A stretch of DNA of 64,000 nt, from NCBI RefSeq assembly GCF_027596085.1, contig NC_072466.1:22757613-22821612 (forward strand), read 5' to 3'. Below the pieces are notes generated by a model. It ran no database searches. It saw only the letters and a list, made by a program, of their open reading frames with translations, and was not told where the DNA came from. A program made the position numbers and the translations under genes. This document shows positions 34,501 through 47,736 of the stretch, one piece after another. Origin of the DNA: Anoplopoma fimbria (Eukaryota; Chordata; Actinopteri; Perciformes; Anoplopomatidae). The number at the start of each line of letters is the position of its first letter. Position 1 is the stretch's first letter.

Positions 34501-37500
34501 AGTAGCTGTATGTAGATATGCTATTGCTAATTTAGAAGCACTTGCTAATGTTTAGCCAACAAGCCAAAGAAGGTGATCAAAACTCTTGTGTACTGCTGTT
34601 TATTGTATCTTAGTCTCCCACGTACAAAACAATCACATTTTAATCCCATTTGTTTTTGTGAGTCTTCATAGCTTGCTCCTAGCTAGCTCCCCACTTGTAA
34701 CTGGCTGCTTGCATGCTGGCTGTCCTCCCCTCTCTATGAACAGAGGAGAGGCGGGGGCTGGGTGTTGCTGTGTCTGTGTCTCCCCTCCTGCACACTCAGA
34801 CATATCATATATAAATAACGTATCGGGGTTTTTTTCAACGTTGTTGTCGAATTTGGAGCTTTTTTTAATCAATGCAACCGTTATATAAATTTTCCAACAC
34901 ATATTGGTTAATCTTTACACCTCTTACATACATAAATGTAAGAGGGTGTGTTTGTTGCTGTTTTTTATGTGTTTACATCTGTGTGTGTGTGTTTTGTGCA
35001 GATGGATTCCGTAAAGTGATGCACATTGACACCGGCGTTGTGAAACAGGAGAGAGACGGCCCAGTGGAGTTTCAGCACCCCTACTTCAAACATGGACAGG
35101 ACAATCTGCTGGAGAACATCAAAAGAAAGGTAGAGTCATCTCTATGTATTCTGCTGGCTCACTTTCACTGAGATCAAACATTGCTGAACGCAGTGTCAAG
35201 TGACACCAGCTTGTCAAAAGCAGCGTCATCTCTTTACATTCAGGACAGAGCTAGGCACAGACCTACACAGATATATACAGACAGAGATAGATACACATTC
35301 CCATCATTGCTTTATTGGAAGTGTAAAGCACACTCTGCCAACCCAGTGGTCTGGTAGGACACATTTTATTAATCAGATGTAAAGAGTTTGTATTTTCACA
35401 GACAAAGTTAGACAGAGAAAAGATGATTGTATTGAGAATATTAAACATTTTACAAGATATACTAAATCAGTTTGTTCAATATTTTGTTTACATCAAGACC
35501 TTTGACCACGGTGTCTGGTTTCTTTTTTTCATTTGCTGGCTAATGTCATGTTTTATTTAATATTCCTTACGTCACAGTTTGGGTTCCGGTGGTAAGATAC
35601 TGCATATATAAGATTTGATTCTTATTTCTCTCCGTCAGGTTTCCAACACTCGGCCAGAGGACAACAAGATTCGTCAGGAAGACCTGTCCAAGATCTTGGC
35701 CAGTGTTCACAATGTTCACAGCAAACAGGAGAACATTGACCACAGGCTGGCAACACTCAAGAGGTGAGTGTAAAGCCTTGTACAGGTCATCCCACCCAAT
35801 ATTACTGCTTCAACATTATCTCCACAGAGTGGAAAAACCCATTCCTGATGACTTGTCAGTCCTGCATTAGCACTGACCGTTTTCATTTAACAAAATTAAA
35901 AATTTAGCTACATGAACTCAGGGGAGACATGGGGTACATCCCAAGTCTCTTATTTGTCATTTCCTCGCTCCTCGCTTGAACCGGAAGTTGTTCTGCGCTG
36001 CCATATTGACGGCAGTCCCAAAGCTCTTATTTCGGCTCTGAGGAGCGAGGAGGGAACTCTGAGGAGCCATGAGCGAGGATGCACGAGAGCTGCCTTCTGG
36101 GAAGTCGTGCAGCATAAAAAGCCGACGTGGTCCGCTGACTCCGCCTCCAATTGACAGTTGACATATTTGAAAGAGATGGCGGAGAAACTACACAAGTATA
36201 AGTGCCCACTATTTGATGTAAGTTTATGCTTATGTTAATAAAAGTAACTGTGTTGGCAGGTGGAGGGGGCTATTGTTTGTGTGTGAATGTAGTGGTAGGC
36301 TATTCAGGGCTTTCTCCTAGAAATCTCCCTGGGTTAAGGCAAAAATACCTACTTGGTCAGGTTTAGAACAATATCATGCTTTGAATTGAAATAAGACAAT
36401 TCTGACTGGAAGCACTTCTCCAGTGAGCTCTGTCAGCGGGGGATCAGGACTTCTCATTTCTCCTAAAACACATTTCCTCTCTCCTCGCATGGTTTCCTTG
36501 CAAGCGAGAGAAACGGGGATGCAATTAAGAGACTTGGGATGTACCCACAGTTGGTGTTTCAGTCCAGTCTGTCAACTTTAAATTACATTTTTTTTTTTTG
36601 TTGTTCAGAGAGAATGAAGCTCTGTGGAGGGAGATCTCAGATCTGCGACAGATTCATGCTCACCAACAACAGCTCATCAAAAAGGTGAGCACTACACCAG
36701 ATAAACCCTGAGGTTGAGTATTAACAGCTTGAAGTGGAATGTGCATTTGATAAATATAAACTAAAATAATTGAAATATAAATTTATTTCAATTAGTCCTC
36801 ATATAAACATTTTTTTGTGGCATTGGAATTATTACTTTAGAAAGGGAAGTCTAATGTAACCACACCCAGCAGGTGTTATGTTCATCCTTGGCATCTGAGC
36901 CGCAAATCCAGTTTTTCTGTTCAATCTCAGAGACTCTTCTCTTTTCAGCTGATACACTTCATCGTCACATTGGTACAGAACAACCGCATCCTAAATTTAA
37001 AACGCAAAAGGTGAGTTCACACTGAAAAGAAAAAAACATTTTTTGTAATTTTAACTGGCATGATTTACATGATTTCTCTATTATTTAAATTGTCATTGTT
37101 ATATTTTTGTCTTGAACAACAACAAAGTAAACCAGCTAACTGTCTTAAGCACTCTCATAATGTAAACCCGCGTCTGTATGAACTTTAATTGTTGTTGTTT
37201 TATTGTCCTTTTTACAGGCCAGTTCTTATGGACAGCAATGGGAAGAAGCCCAAATTCATTCATCAGATCTATGATGACAAAGTGTGTGTGGAACAGGTCA
37301 GTGAATACCCATAGTGCACTCCTGATGTGATCGATTACTCCACACATTTGTCTTTTTAAGCCGAAGTGTTTTTTGTTGTTGTTTCTGAATGGATGGTATT
37401 GAATATGCAATGTTTTCTATAAGATTATTTCTGAAGTCCAGGTTTTGACTGTGTGTCCCGTTTAGTCGTCTGTCAACAGTCTGAACAGCATGAAGGCCTC

Positions 37501-37985
37501 TGAGATGTCGGATGACGTAATCATCTGTGACTTGACTGAGAGTGATGCCGAGGTGGCAGCTGAGATCGCAGAGGGGTCACACAGAGCCCACGATCAGGGG
37601 TAAGACTGTTTACCTTTGACTCCTCCAGTGACATTCACACTGTTCTACTGCTCTCAAACTGCCCCATAACAAAGGGTATCAGCTTTGCAACAATTCTATC
37701 TTGATTTGTTAAATAGAGGTTTGATGACTAGAAAACCTGTAGGTTGTTGTGCCAAAGATTCCTTCCCCCTCAAATTGAATACACTTTGTGATTATGTCAA
37801 AATAGTTTAACTCCTATTTATAAAGGCTTTACGAATGTACATTTACTTTATAATAATTATAGGTAGAGCAGTAGTCTTTCTTATGCAGGTACATTGGGGA
37901 GAAACTATATATATATATATACTTCTCTTTTTTCCCCCAAGAACTCTGATTTTGTGGCGGCCAACGTGCTAATTTAAAGCACAAA

Positions 37986-38033
<48 letters not shown>

Positions 38034-41000
38034 ATCTCTCTTGGGGAAAAAAGAGAAGTGGATTAGCTTCTATGGGGACGTCAGTGTTTGTTTGATGTAC
38101 TGATTGAGAATGTCTTTCACTACAAAATGTTGAATAAGTTGACATTAAAGGAACTGGCAGTATATTAAATAGTCAGCAGTATCTTTTCTAAATGAAAACA
38201 TCCTTCATCCCTCAGTGACATAGAAATCGTGGAAGTGGAGCTGGACAGCTGTGCGTTGCTACCGGCTGAGACGGAGGTGAGCACCTCTTGCACAGATGAA
38301 GTCAAACAGACCGAGGCTGGTGTGTTAGCAGCAGCAGCAGACGACAGCGGTGGAGCGACCAGCAGCGCCCTGCAGCTCAATAAAGCCTCAGGCCTGAGTC
38401 TGGAGGACCCCGTCAAGTTGATGGACTCCATACTGAATGAGAACGGAGCAATATCGCAGAACATCAGCCTGCTGGGCAAGTAGGTGACAACCTTAATCAG
38501 AATTCCTACAGATGCAAAACCTCACTCCAAACTTAACTGAAAAGTTGGTAGCCCAGTAAATAACATTTTTTTTTTTTTTAAGTGCACTTTTTTACTGCAC
38601 CATGAAGATGTTTTTTTATTCACACTTTATTTCTGATGAAAAGTCACTCAGAGCCATAACTTAGTAAACATTACCAGTTAACAGCATCTGTGCTGTGTAA
38701 CGAATAGGAAAAACTCTGCAGGCCTAAAAGGGTCCAAAGTATCCATGGATGCATTATTGCGGGTCGTACTTTTGGACTAATGGCTTCTTTTCTTCTCACT
38801 TGGTTTAACATCAGTTGGCTTCCATAACTGTTGCATTTCCACAACCTACTGGAGAGTGCTTCCCTGCAAATGGGGATGTTTTAGTAAAAATATTACTAAG
38901 TATTTTTACAACTGTTTATTTACATTGCTTGTGACTATTAATGAGTCTCATGCTCCATGTATTTGTAGATTTGTGGCAACATATAAATATAGACAGTACA
39001 CAAAATCATCATGCATTCAGTTATGTCAGTGTTCTGTGTCTCTGATCCGATGGAAGCAATGTGAAGTGTTGGGTAGGGTATGATCGGTGTGATTTGATTG
39101 TGTAGTCGTGTGTTGGCTCTGAGGTTCTTATCTGAAAGACAGAGGGTGTTGGAAGCCAAGTGATTTTAGAGTCAGAGTCAGTTCCTTAACTTCCATCTTT
39201 AAAAAAAATGATACTATGGCTGTTTTAAAATATGTATGAATGTCCCTCCAGCAGACAGCCACAGTTGTAATACTGCCTTGCAACATAAGTTATTTTATAG
39301 CAAAGTAACTAGTAACCCATGTATAATAAGCAATGTCCACTGGTACATTAGTCAGGCCTTCCATGTGGTTATACTACTTTTAAATATTCTATGTGTTTGC
39401 AATAACAAGTAGGGGGGTTGTTGTTTATTGGTGGGACATGGTATTTTGTGTGTGTTGTCAGGATGGAGCTGATGGACTATCTGGACAGCATTGACTGCAG
39501 TCTGGAGGACTTCCAGGCCATGCTTTATGGAAAACAGTTTGGCATGGACTTCGATGCCTTCGAGGTAAAATAACTTCTCTTGCACACTAAACTAAAGACA
39601 ATTCACGTGATCAACCTCACAACATATATAATCGCTTTTATTTCAGGGCTGTGGATAGAATGACAAAGTGAAAGTTTTCCCCAATCTCCACTGCCATAAA
39701 GGTAGCTTGGTAGCAGAAAGTGTTGTAAAGGGTTAATATCCATGGTGTTAGTTCCTCAGTATCACAGACATTGAAGTATTCATCCATGAAAATGAGAGCG
39801 TTAGAGCATTAAGAACGTACAAGGACAGCGCAGTAATGATTTAATACGCTAAAGCATTTAAGAGAAACAGTAGGTCATAAAGGAAAACGTAAGGTACCCA
39901 CTTGATTTGTGTGACATAAGCTACATATTAATCTCAGCTGAACTTAAGAATTAATTTAACTCTGGATTCTACCATCTGTTAGTGAGGGATCTCTTTACAG
40001 CCGTTGAAGACCGATGGATGGATTTCAGTGATCAGTGACTCTGTCAATGTACATAAGGCCGTGTCAATATGGTTGATAAATCTATACTTTAGTTCACCTA
40101 TTTTATGTTGAAGCTAGTTTCTTGTGTTCATCATTCCCTCTCTATGCGTTTTCAGGAGGGTGTGTCCTCCAAAGAGAACACGGCACAGCTAAACCGAGGC
40201 AGGACAGACGACGTTAACACAGGTGAGTGGAGGATACTCACACACTCACACTCCTGACGCAACTTACCAAAGGGTCTCATTTATAACCTTTGCGTATGCT
40301 TCAAATGGGGGCTGAAAGAGGCATAAAACTTCTCAGGCGGATTTTTGTGATCTATACAAACAAACTTGAGAGGAGAATGCGCAAACCTGTACGTAAACTT
40401 TGATGCATGCATACGCACATTAGGGAGAACGGGGAAGTTGCAGACGCAGTAGGTGAGGTGGAATCATTATACGTATGATGTCACTTACAGATCCACATTA
40501 TCACAAACATTCAAAACAGCAGTGTTGTCTGCGCCATAACTATTCCCTAAGAATCATTCAATTGTAAGATATGTAAATCAACAATACAATCTTAAATTAA
40601 ATTATGCTCAATATTTCATCATTGTTGTCTCATAATCACATTCCCCACTCCCAGAGCAAAGAGGGGAGAGTCGGACTAACAATGCTCGTAGGCAGCCTTG
40701 CAGTGCACCGAAGCTGATGAAATGATCTGAAATCCAACATTACATCAGATAGCATTAGAGAACTGCAGAACAGAGCTTCAATAGTTTTCAATAATATCTT
40801 CTAATACTGTGCACATATCACAATGTACGATTTTACTTTTCATACAGTTTTTGTGTGTAAAATGGCTGCAGCGAACACAAATTTAGATATTTATTTATTC
40901 AATTGGGGTTTATGCAAACTGCTGTCTGGTGCAACCATCACAGTGTTTTTTCAGTGCATCACACTCTCTGCCTTCTCCTGACCCGTCACCCGGCACATAG

Positions 41001-41979
41001 GGGTTGTGTAAATTAACAGTTCAGTGTGGAAAAGCCCAAATATTTTGGTTAAACTTTTAATGCACAATTCTGCATGATGGCTGCACTGGCACTTTTAGGA
41101 CTATGCGAATGGATGATTTAAAAGCGAGCAAGTGTTCAGGGATCACCTCACCCACAAATGCCTGAGTGATTCATTTACTAAGCAATTAGTTGATCCATTT
41201 ACGCATTTAGATATTGCAGCTTTTCCCTGTTTTTTATGATTGTAAAGTAAATATCTTTTGGAAAAAGAAAAAGTTTTACTCCTTGACTGTGTCCTTTCAA
41301 AAATGTTGCAAAAGGAAGCAGACACACTCTCATACCTGAAATGACTAATTGTGTGTTATTTATAACTTTTTGTTACGAAATAGGAGTAATAAAAAGCCAC
41401 AGTGGGAGTCCCTTTATTTGTGTCTGATCTGCAAGTGGAAGCCAGTCAGCAGTGTAGAATGTGCTGTTGATATTAAGCTAGTGGAACTCAAGGTTCAGTG
41501 TGGAGTAGCTTGAGTTGTGATTGTTAAGCTCTTCTCCGTACATCATGTACTGAATAGTTTTCACAATCAAATAAAGTAATTACATTTAGAAAGATTGATT
41601 TTGATTTTTCTTTCTGGACTCCTCCGGTGTCTTGTGTTCAGATAAGCAGTTGATCCAGTACACCTCTTGCCCCCTATTGGCCATCCTCGATAGCTGCATT
41701 CCTCAAACAGAGCTGGATCTGGGTCCCAGCAGCAGCAGCAGCACTGGCTGCTATACCACCCACCTCCAGCCCTCCTCCAGCCCTGGTGCTTCTGTGGAGG
41801 CTGAGCCGCCAGCAGAGCTGCTGGACAGCAGCCTGGAGTTGAAGCAGCCGGCCCGCAGCTCCCTGATCCGCCTGGAGCCTCTGACGGAGGCGGAGGCCAG
41901 CGCTGAGACGCTCTTCTACCTGTGTGAACTGAGTCCCACCGGAGCAGAGGGCGACGCCAACATTCTGGACAGAGTGTGA
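31599..41979 (+). CDS. hsf2: Heat shock factor 2 (12 coding exons, complete)
   Basis: HSF2 is a nuclear, trimerising transcription factor that binds heat-shock elements. Coding exons: 31599-31691, 33088-33196, 35002-35129, 35639-35763, 36609-36684, 36949-37010, 37218-37296, 37466-37599, 38216-38479, 39462-39564, 40156-40222, 41642-41979. All introns are GT-AG and all phases fit, giving 525 residues (human HSF2 is 536 from memory). The winged-helix DNA-binding domain covers about residues 1-110, with the RQLNMYGFRKV recognition region and the loop motif VKQE at Lys82, the known SUMO site of human HSF2. The HR-A/B coiled coil is about 112-195 and the leucine-rich HR-C about 330-395. The C-terminus keeps the [19 protein letters not shown] block typical of HSF2. 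The start is the conserved MKxxSNVPAF beginning. A MITE lies in intron 4, a hairpin in intron 8 and an expanded pentanucleotide tract in intron 1. I am very sure of HSF2 rather than HSF1 or HSF4; exon 11 (67 bases) is the region that is alternatively spliced in mammals. Confidence 0.96.
31945..32353. repeat. (ACATT/ACATC)n pentanucleotide array, about 400 bases, in hsf2 intron 1
   Basis: Tandem 5-base units ACATT and ACATC with few interruptions. It runs directly into the reverse-oriented SINE tail module that starts at about 32353, so it is most simply an expansion of that element's TGTAA tail. A 162-codon open frame across it ([13 protein letters not shown]) is an artefact. Confidence 0.9.
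32353..32500 (-). mobile_element. SINE-like element with the shared 3' tail, hsf2 intron 1
   Basis: In reverse orientation: CAGTCATTCAGCAGACGCTT, TTATCCAAAGCGACTTACAG, then a body ending near GCATAAACCAGAGCAAAAGT. The same body recurs at 32665-32803. The element is the source of the pentanucleotide array to its left. Confidence 0.65.
32641..32803 (-). mobile_element. Second copy of the SINE-like element, hsf2 intron 1
   Basis: Repeats the 32353-32500 body almost exactly (CAGGAAGTGTATTCAACATA through GCATAAACCAGAGCAAAAGT) in the same orientation, with a short ACATT tail and a small deletion in the tail module (GCAGACATCCAAAGCGAC). A local duplication is more likely than two insertions. Confidence 0.65.
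35932..36546. mobile_element. MITE with perfect 21-base terminal inverted repeats in hsf2 intron 4
   Basis: The 21 bases at 35932-35952 (GGGTACATCCCAAGTCTCTT plus A) are the exact reverse complement of 36526-36546. The 615-base element has no transposase and carries further imperfect inverted similarity just inside the ends (TTTCCTCGCTCCTCGC against GCAAGCGAGAGAAA). It lies wholly inside intron 4, clear of both splice sites. No clean target duplication is visible, so the superfamily is open. Confidence 0.8.
37922..38058. repeat. Inverted repeat (potential hairpin) with an AT tract in the loop, hsf2 intron 8
   Basis: The left arm 37922-37942 (CTTCTCTTTTTTCCCCC, AAGA) pairs with the right arm 38039-38058 (TCTTGGGGAAAAAAGAGAAG) with a single one-base bulge. 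The loop has about 45 bases of unique sequence plus a (TA)n run at 37989-38030. A second short AT run precedes the left arm (37905-37921). It may be a tiny MITE. Confidence 0.75.
40268..40480. repeat. MITE-like fragment in hsf2 intron 11
   Basis: Begins GGGTCTCATTTATAACCTTTGCGTA and contains 'TTGTGATCTATACAAACAAACTTGA' and ACGTAAACTTTGATGCATGC in parts, matching by memory a fish element whose ends read GGGTCTCATTTATAA. The opposite end is not found. Confidence 0.4.
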
Positions 41980-42224
41980 GCAGGAAGGGAACTGGTATGA
42001 CAGTGATGTTGGTTCACCACAGCATACAGACAGGACTGACGTGTGTTAATATTCCCTCACTTCTCTGGCCTGAGGGGTGTGCACGTTGAGAAGCAGTAAC
42101 AGAACTGAAGGAAGCCCCGGGCTGGTTGAAGAATAGCTGCAGTCTGTCCCATGTACACATTTTTACATTTAAGACTTTTGCGTTTATGACTACGGAGTGA
42201 CAAAAATAAGCCACATTCTCATCA

Positions 42225-42230
42225 AATAAA
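42225..42230 (+). terminator. hsf2: Candidate hsf2 polyadenylation signal
   Basis: AATAAA lies 246 bases after the hsf2 stop codon and is the first canonical signal downstream. Further AATAAA hexamers occur near 42630, 43572 and 44293, so longer 3' untranslated regions are possible. Confidence 0.5.
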
Positions 42231-44460
42231 ATTATTTCAGTTTAACAACCTGTGGCAGTTTACTAACCCCTTGAAAAAATTGCACCACTTCTTACAGAGT
42301 CATTACTTGGTCAGGAGAGAACACAAACACATCATACACATACTGTACAGACAAATCGGATTGTGTCCATACATTTCTAAAAGCAGGAAGATGTTCCTTC
42401 CTCATGTCTTCATATCATGATCACCAGAGTGAACTTTCTTCTTCTCTATCAACAGTAACCTAAATGTAGTCATAGGAACATCCGGACCCATGGGAACATC
42501 ACACTTTCGGTTAACATCACCCAAAGCATGATGGGAATTTTGGAAACAAAACACAAAACATTCTAATCTTAATGGAAATAAGAAAAACAACAAAGTTACA
42601 AAACCAATGCAAAATAGATTTGTTTGATCAATAAATGTTTTGACTCAAAATGTCTCCTCAACATGGTTCTTATATTCTCGGAACAGTTACTCTATCCACT
42701 CATATACACCTATGTACTGTGCTGTGTGTTTATGAACATACAGGCAAAATGTTTTAATTGCGTTAACGTGTTTCTTTTCTACATGTTTAGTTCCGCTGAC
42801 CATATTCTGTGAATAAGTACATGACATGTAGCTAAAATGCAGTGATTGCCATCATCCTTTTAAATGGAGTCAAAAGTGAGCAGAAACGGGTGAGGGCTCA
42901 AAAGAGTAAACAAACTTCGCTGCCGTGTGTCTGAAAAGTGATTATAAGAGTACTTTATATCCATGACTGTCCATGTTTCTGAAACGCAATGCTCTCAAAT
43001 GTAAAAAGTGACATGGTTTGCACCAACGGCGGCTGGTGAAGGCACGCGACACTCTGAGCCAGATTCATCTTTGGTCTCCTCTTCAGTATCTCTGCCATCA
43101 GTAAAGCATTGCATCACACCCAGTTCTACAAAGTCGTTGAGGCGGCATCTTCAACCAACCTTTAAGAACACATTGAACTTTTTGTATGTACTTTTGAAAA
43201 TGTATTTATTCCTATTTTATTTTCATCTTTTGCTACATTTCTGTCTAAAAAAGGCTAGGATTCTGCAGAAAGCAACATTCCTTCAGATAGGGTGGTGTTC
43301 GGCCCGGGCTTACTTTGAGTTCAGCAACATTTTTTTAAAACTGGGACAAAAGTTGAGTAAAAACGTACCTGTTAAAGCGTCAATAGTGTCATGTAAGTAA
43401 TTTCACAGTTTGCACATCACTTAGTGGTCTGTTAAAGTGGGGGATGGGACACATTGTAAAGTACATTGTGCAATAGATGATTGTTAGTTGCACCACCTCT
43501 TCTCAACAACATCAGTATACAGTACTTAAAACATATGTATGACGGAGTGCTGTACATTTGAATGCTAGTTCAATAAACATTTCTTATATACATGTAGTCT
43601 AAATATCTCTGGTGTGACCATAGACAAGTCACCACAAAGGAATGGGGCCTTTGCGTGCGACTGAGGGATACACATGGTAGAAATGTCATTAAATCGTGAG
43701 TGTCCAGCAGGTGATGTTGCCGTCCACTAAGAAAACATTGGGGTCTATTTGATGTTGTGGTCAGCTTTGGTTGTCTTTGTAGCAAAGTGATCCAATGTTC
43801 TCGGTTTAAATCACCTTAACCAACATTCTTCAACAGTAACGAGACCTGTTGTCCCAGTTGGCATGAATGAAAAAGCAGCTAAAAACATGAATTTATTGTA
43901 TTTTTAAAGGAGCACTCACTGATTTTGTTACAGCGCGCAGTCGTTCCATTACGCCCCAAATCATCTTCCAAGCTCCCTGTTCACAATTTGGAAACAACAG
44001 AGAAAACGTTGTGTGCTTAAGTCAGAGCCCTGATCTCAGCTGTCTATGATTTCACTCTCGTTGTGTTGAGTAGCCTAAGTAAGTTCATGTTGTTGTTAAG
44101 GGAAAGTCTTCCCCTGTCTCTATTCACTTATATGGAATTGCCCATTTCTTCTGATAGCTTTACACTTTAGATCTCAGATACTGGTTATAGTTTACTCTCC
44201 ATGAGTATTACTTCATCATGGTCATGTGACTTCTCTGTGACCTGCCCACTTCCTATGAGCTGTCTTGTCATTGTTGCAAGCCTTGCGGTTTAAATAAAGC
44301 AAATGCTACAGTGTTCATTTGTCGTTCCTTGCTTCTTTCATTTTTTCATTCTAGCTCGGAGCATACCTTAGAACTCAGCCTTCCTTTTTAATCATAACTA
44401 CACACTGTGAAAAGTTTTGTGGAATTGAATAAGCAAGTTGCAGTTTACATCCATGTCTTT
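42231..44460. other. Downstream of hsf2: possible longer 3' UTR, otherwise intergenic
   Basis: Several AATAAA signals (near 42630, 43572 and 44293) are present, but no coding region that I can support. Confidence 0.45.
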
Positions 44461-44464
44461 TCAA

Positions 44465-44830
44465 AATGCCATCACTTCATCATTTTGTCCTGTTAGACAT
44501 TTGTGTGAAATTGTTATAATTAACATGTGAATTGTTGAGTGATAGCAAAAAAACAAGTTTTGACAGCTGAAATTTATGCACTTCATCCTTGAACTTAAGT
44601 GGATTTTATGCCACATATAATGAAACTCCTTTAGGCATACCTGAGATATTGGGTCCATGAGAATTGGATCGACATAAGGTTGCAGTGACCTTAACCATTG
44701 AATTCAAATCAGGTTTTCCTATAGTGGACTTTTGTGCCAAATTTGAAGAAAATTTCCTTCAGGTGTTCCTGAGGTATTGTGTTCAAATAAGTGCATATGA
44801 AGGACAGACCTAATTACAACGACAGCTCTT
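44465..44830. repeat. Interspersed repeat, left flank of the minisatellite
   Basis: Contains 'TCCTGTTAGACATTTGTGTG', 'AAGGTTGCAGTGACCTTAACC', AATTCAAATCAGG and 'CCAAATTTGAAGAAAATTTCC', words of a fish repeat with a 'GTGACCTTGACC' core. The copy at 47737-48010 has the same words in the same orientation. Confidence 0.65.
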
Positions 44831-44839
44831 TTCAGAGTG

Positions 44840-47690
44840 GATGCATAAAAAGTTAATAAAAAGCTCACAATATAATATAGTAAAGTAAATTAAAAAAAAG
44901 TCACTAATAGTCATAGTATAGGATGTAATTAAAAGGTAATTATATAGTATAAACATTCAGTAATTGTCATACAAGGTAATAGTATTGTAGGGCATAACAA
45001 AATCATAGTATAGTCAGTCAAAAAGTTCATAAAAAGGTCATAGTATAGTATGCCGTAAAAGTAGTAGAATAGAATGTCATTAAAAGTTATTGCAAAGTAT
45101 GCCTTTTAAAGGCATAGCATTGTATGTAAGAAAATGTTTCGTATGCCATAAAAAGTCATAGTATACAAAGTCATTAAAAAGTCATAATATTGTTAGTCAG
45201 AAAAGAGTTATAGTACAGTGTTTCATACAAAAGTGACGTAAAAGTCATCGTATAGTATGTCATTAAAAAGTCATAATACAGTATGTCATTATAGGGTCAT
45301 AAAAAGTAATTGTGTAGTAAGCCATAAAGACATCAAAAAATCCTAGTGTGATGTGTCAAAAAAAGTATTGTATGTCATAAAAGCTTATAAAAAAGTCATA
45401 GTAAACTAAGTAGAAAAAAGGCATTGGGTTGTAATTTAATATTATTACTTGAAAAACTCAGGTCAGAGTATAGTATGTAAAAAAAGGTCATAAAAACATC
45501 ATAGTTTACTGTGTCAAGTACAGTGTGTCGAAAAAGTCATAGTATAGTATTTCAAAAATTATCATGATAAAGTAAGTTAAAAAAAGCTATAAAAATGTCT
45601 ATTATATAGTATGTAAAAAAAGTAAAAATAAAATCATAGTATATGGTGTCTCAAAAAAGTTGTAAACAAGTCATAGTATAATATGTTGAGAAGATGTAGT
45701 ATACTATGTTGAAAAAGTAATTAAAAAGTCATAGTATAACATGTCGAAAAAAGGACAAAAAATATAATAGAATATTAAGTCAAAAAAGGTTATAGTAATA
45801 GTTAAGTTTGCCGAGAGAAAAGTAAAAGAAAAACATAGTATAGATGATGAAAATAGTTAAAAATAAAAAGTCATGGTATATTATGTCGAAAAAAGTAAAA
45901 GAAAAGTCATAGAATAGTATGTCAAAAAAAGTCATAGTATAGCATGTTAAACAAAGTTTAACATGACAAAAAAAGTCATAGAACCGTACTTTAAAAAAGT
46001 AATAGTCAGGTTTGCCGAAAAAAAAGTAAAAAAAATCATATTATAGTACAAAGAAAAAAGGAAAAAAAAGTAATAGTATAGTATGTCAAGAAAAAGCCAT
46101 TGTATAGCATGCGGAAAAAAAGGAAATAGAAGTCATAGTATAGCATGTCGAAATAAAGTAATGAAAAAAAATCATAATATAGCATGTCGAATAGAATAAA
46201 AAAAATATTCATAGTATAGTAAAAAGTAAAAACAAGCCTTGGTATAGCATGTCAAAAAATGGCATAGAATAGTTGTTTTTTTTACAAATGTCATATGTCG
46301 TAAAAAGTTATAAAAAAAAAGACATGGTAAAGTATGTCAAAACAAGTTTTAAAGTCATAGAATAGTATGTAAAAAAAAGAAGAAAAAGTCAGACTATGGC
46401 ATGTCCAACAAAGTAAAAAAAAGTCCTAGTATTGTATGTCAAAACAAGTTAACAATAATCATGGTATTGTATGTTGAAAACAGTTTTTAAAAAAGTCATA
46501 GTATAGTAAGTAAAAAAACTAGAAAATGTAAAAAGTGTCATGGTATAATATGTTGGAAAGGTAATAAAAAAAAAGTCATAGGATAGTATGTCCAAAATAG
46601 CCAAACTATAGAAAGTCCCAAAAAAGTGATTGTATAGTTTGTCGAAAAAATTCAGTGTCGTATGTTGAAAAAATAATAGTATAGTATGTAGAAAAGAGCC
46701 ACAGTATAGTATGGCGATACAAATAAAATGTATTGTATGCAGAAACAAAGTCATAGTATAGTATGTTGAAAAAAGCCAAAGCAGAGTATGTCAAAGAAAA
46801 ATGGCATAGTATACTATGTCCAATAAAAATCCATAAAAATTATCTTGAAAAAAAAAAAAAAGACAATATATAGAATGCAGACAAAAAAGCACATTATAGT
46901 AGGTAAAAAGAAGAAATAGCCATAAAAAAGCCATAATGTAGTATTTACATAAAAACCCCCACAAAAGTCCAAGAACAGTATGTCAAAAAAAGTAATAGCA
47001 TAGCCTAGTAATCATAAAAAGTCCCCAAAAGCTCTGGTGAAAATATGTCATGAAAAGTTCATTGTAAAATACCTCAATAAAGCCTCCAAAAATAGTATAG
47101 TACGTCATAAAAAGTAATCGTATCGTATGACAAATATGCCTGTTGTTTAGCATGTCCAAATAAAGCCAAATAAGTCATAGCATTGAATTTCAAATATTAC
47201 AAATAGCCATTTAAAGTATAGTATGTCATAAAAAAGTCATAGTAGAGCATGACAAAAAAGTAATTGAATCGTATATCATAAATATTCCTCGTTTATTACG
47301 TCATAAAATACATAGTATCATATTTCAAGTCATAGTTTAGCATGTCATGGAAATAATTTCATCTAGTCATGGAACAGTATTTCATGAAAAGTAAAAAAAA
47401 AAAAGAAATATCATACTACAGTGTGTAATAAAAAGTTATAGGACAATACAAAGGTCCTAGTATAGTATGCCTTTAAACATCCCAGTATAGTATATCATAA
47501 ATAAAGTCCTTGTATGCTATGTCATAAAAAGTCATTTACAATTTCATAAAAAGACATGGTATAATATGTCTTAAAAAGTCAATGTATAGTAAGTCATTAG
47601 TCATAATTTATTTAGAAGAAATACTATACTATTACTTTAAAAGTCATAGCATATTACGTCATTAAATAGTAATAATAAGTCATAAAAAAC
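44840..47690. repeat. Degenerate AT-rich minisatellite, about 2.85 kb
   Basis: Tandem copies of a unit close to 'GTCATAGTATAGTATGTC' followed by an A-run of variable length and 'AG', with a period of roughly 20-27 bases. Over a hundred copies fit in the block; they are strongly diverged, so the array is old or poorly homogenised. Open frames across it are artefacts. The region is intergenic between the hsf2 and serinc1 3' ends. Confidence 0.9.
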
Positions 47691-47736
47691 TTTTGTTGTT
47701 TGCCTCTGCCAAGCAGTCAAGTTTTCATTCATGTTG

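Noticed and set aside
43008..43400. 130-codon plus-strand open frame, with an acidic open frame on the minus strand over 43003-43155
   Set aside because: Neither strand has matching splice sites or a recognisable family; the second half is low-complexity T-rich sequence. Chance overlap is sufficient.
44840..47690. Regularly spaced similar units suggesting a CRISPR-like array
   Set aside because: The units abut with no unique spacers, are strongly diverged, and the window is vertebrate nuclear DNA.
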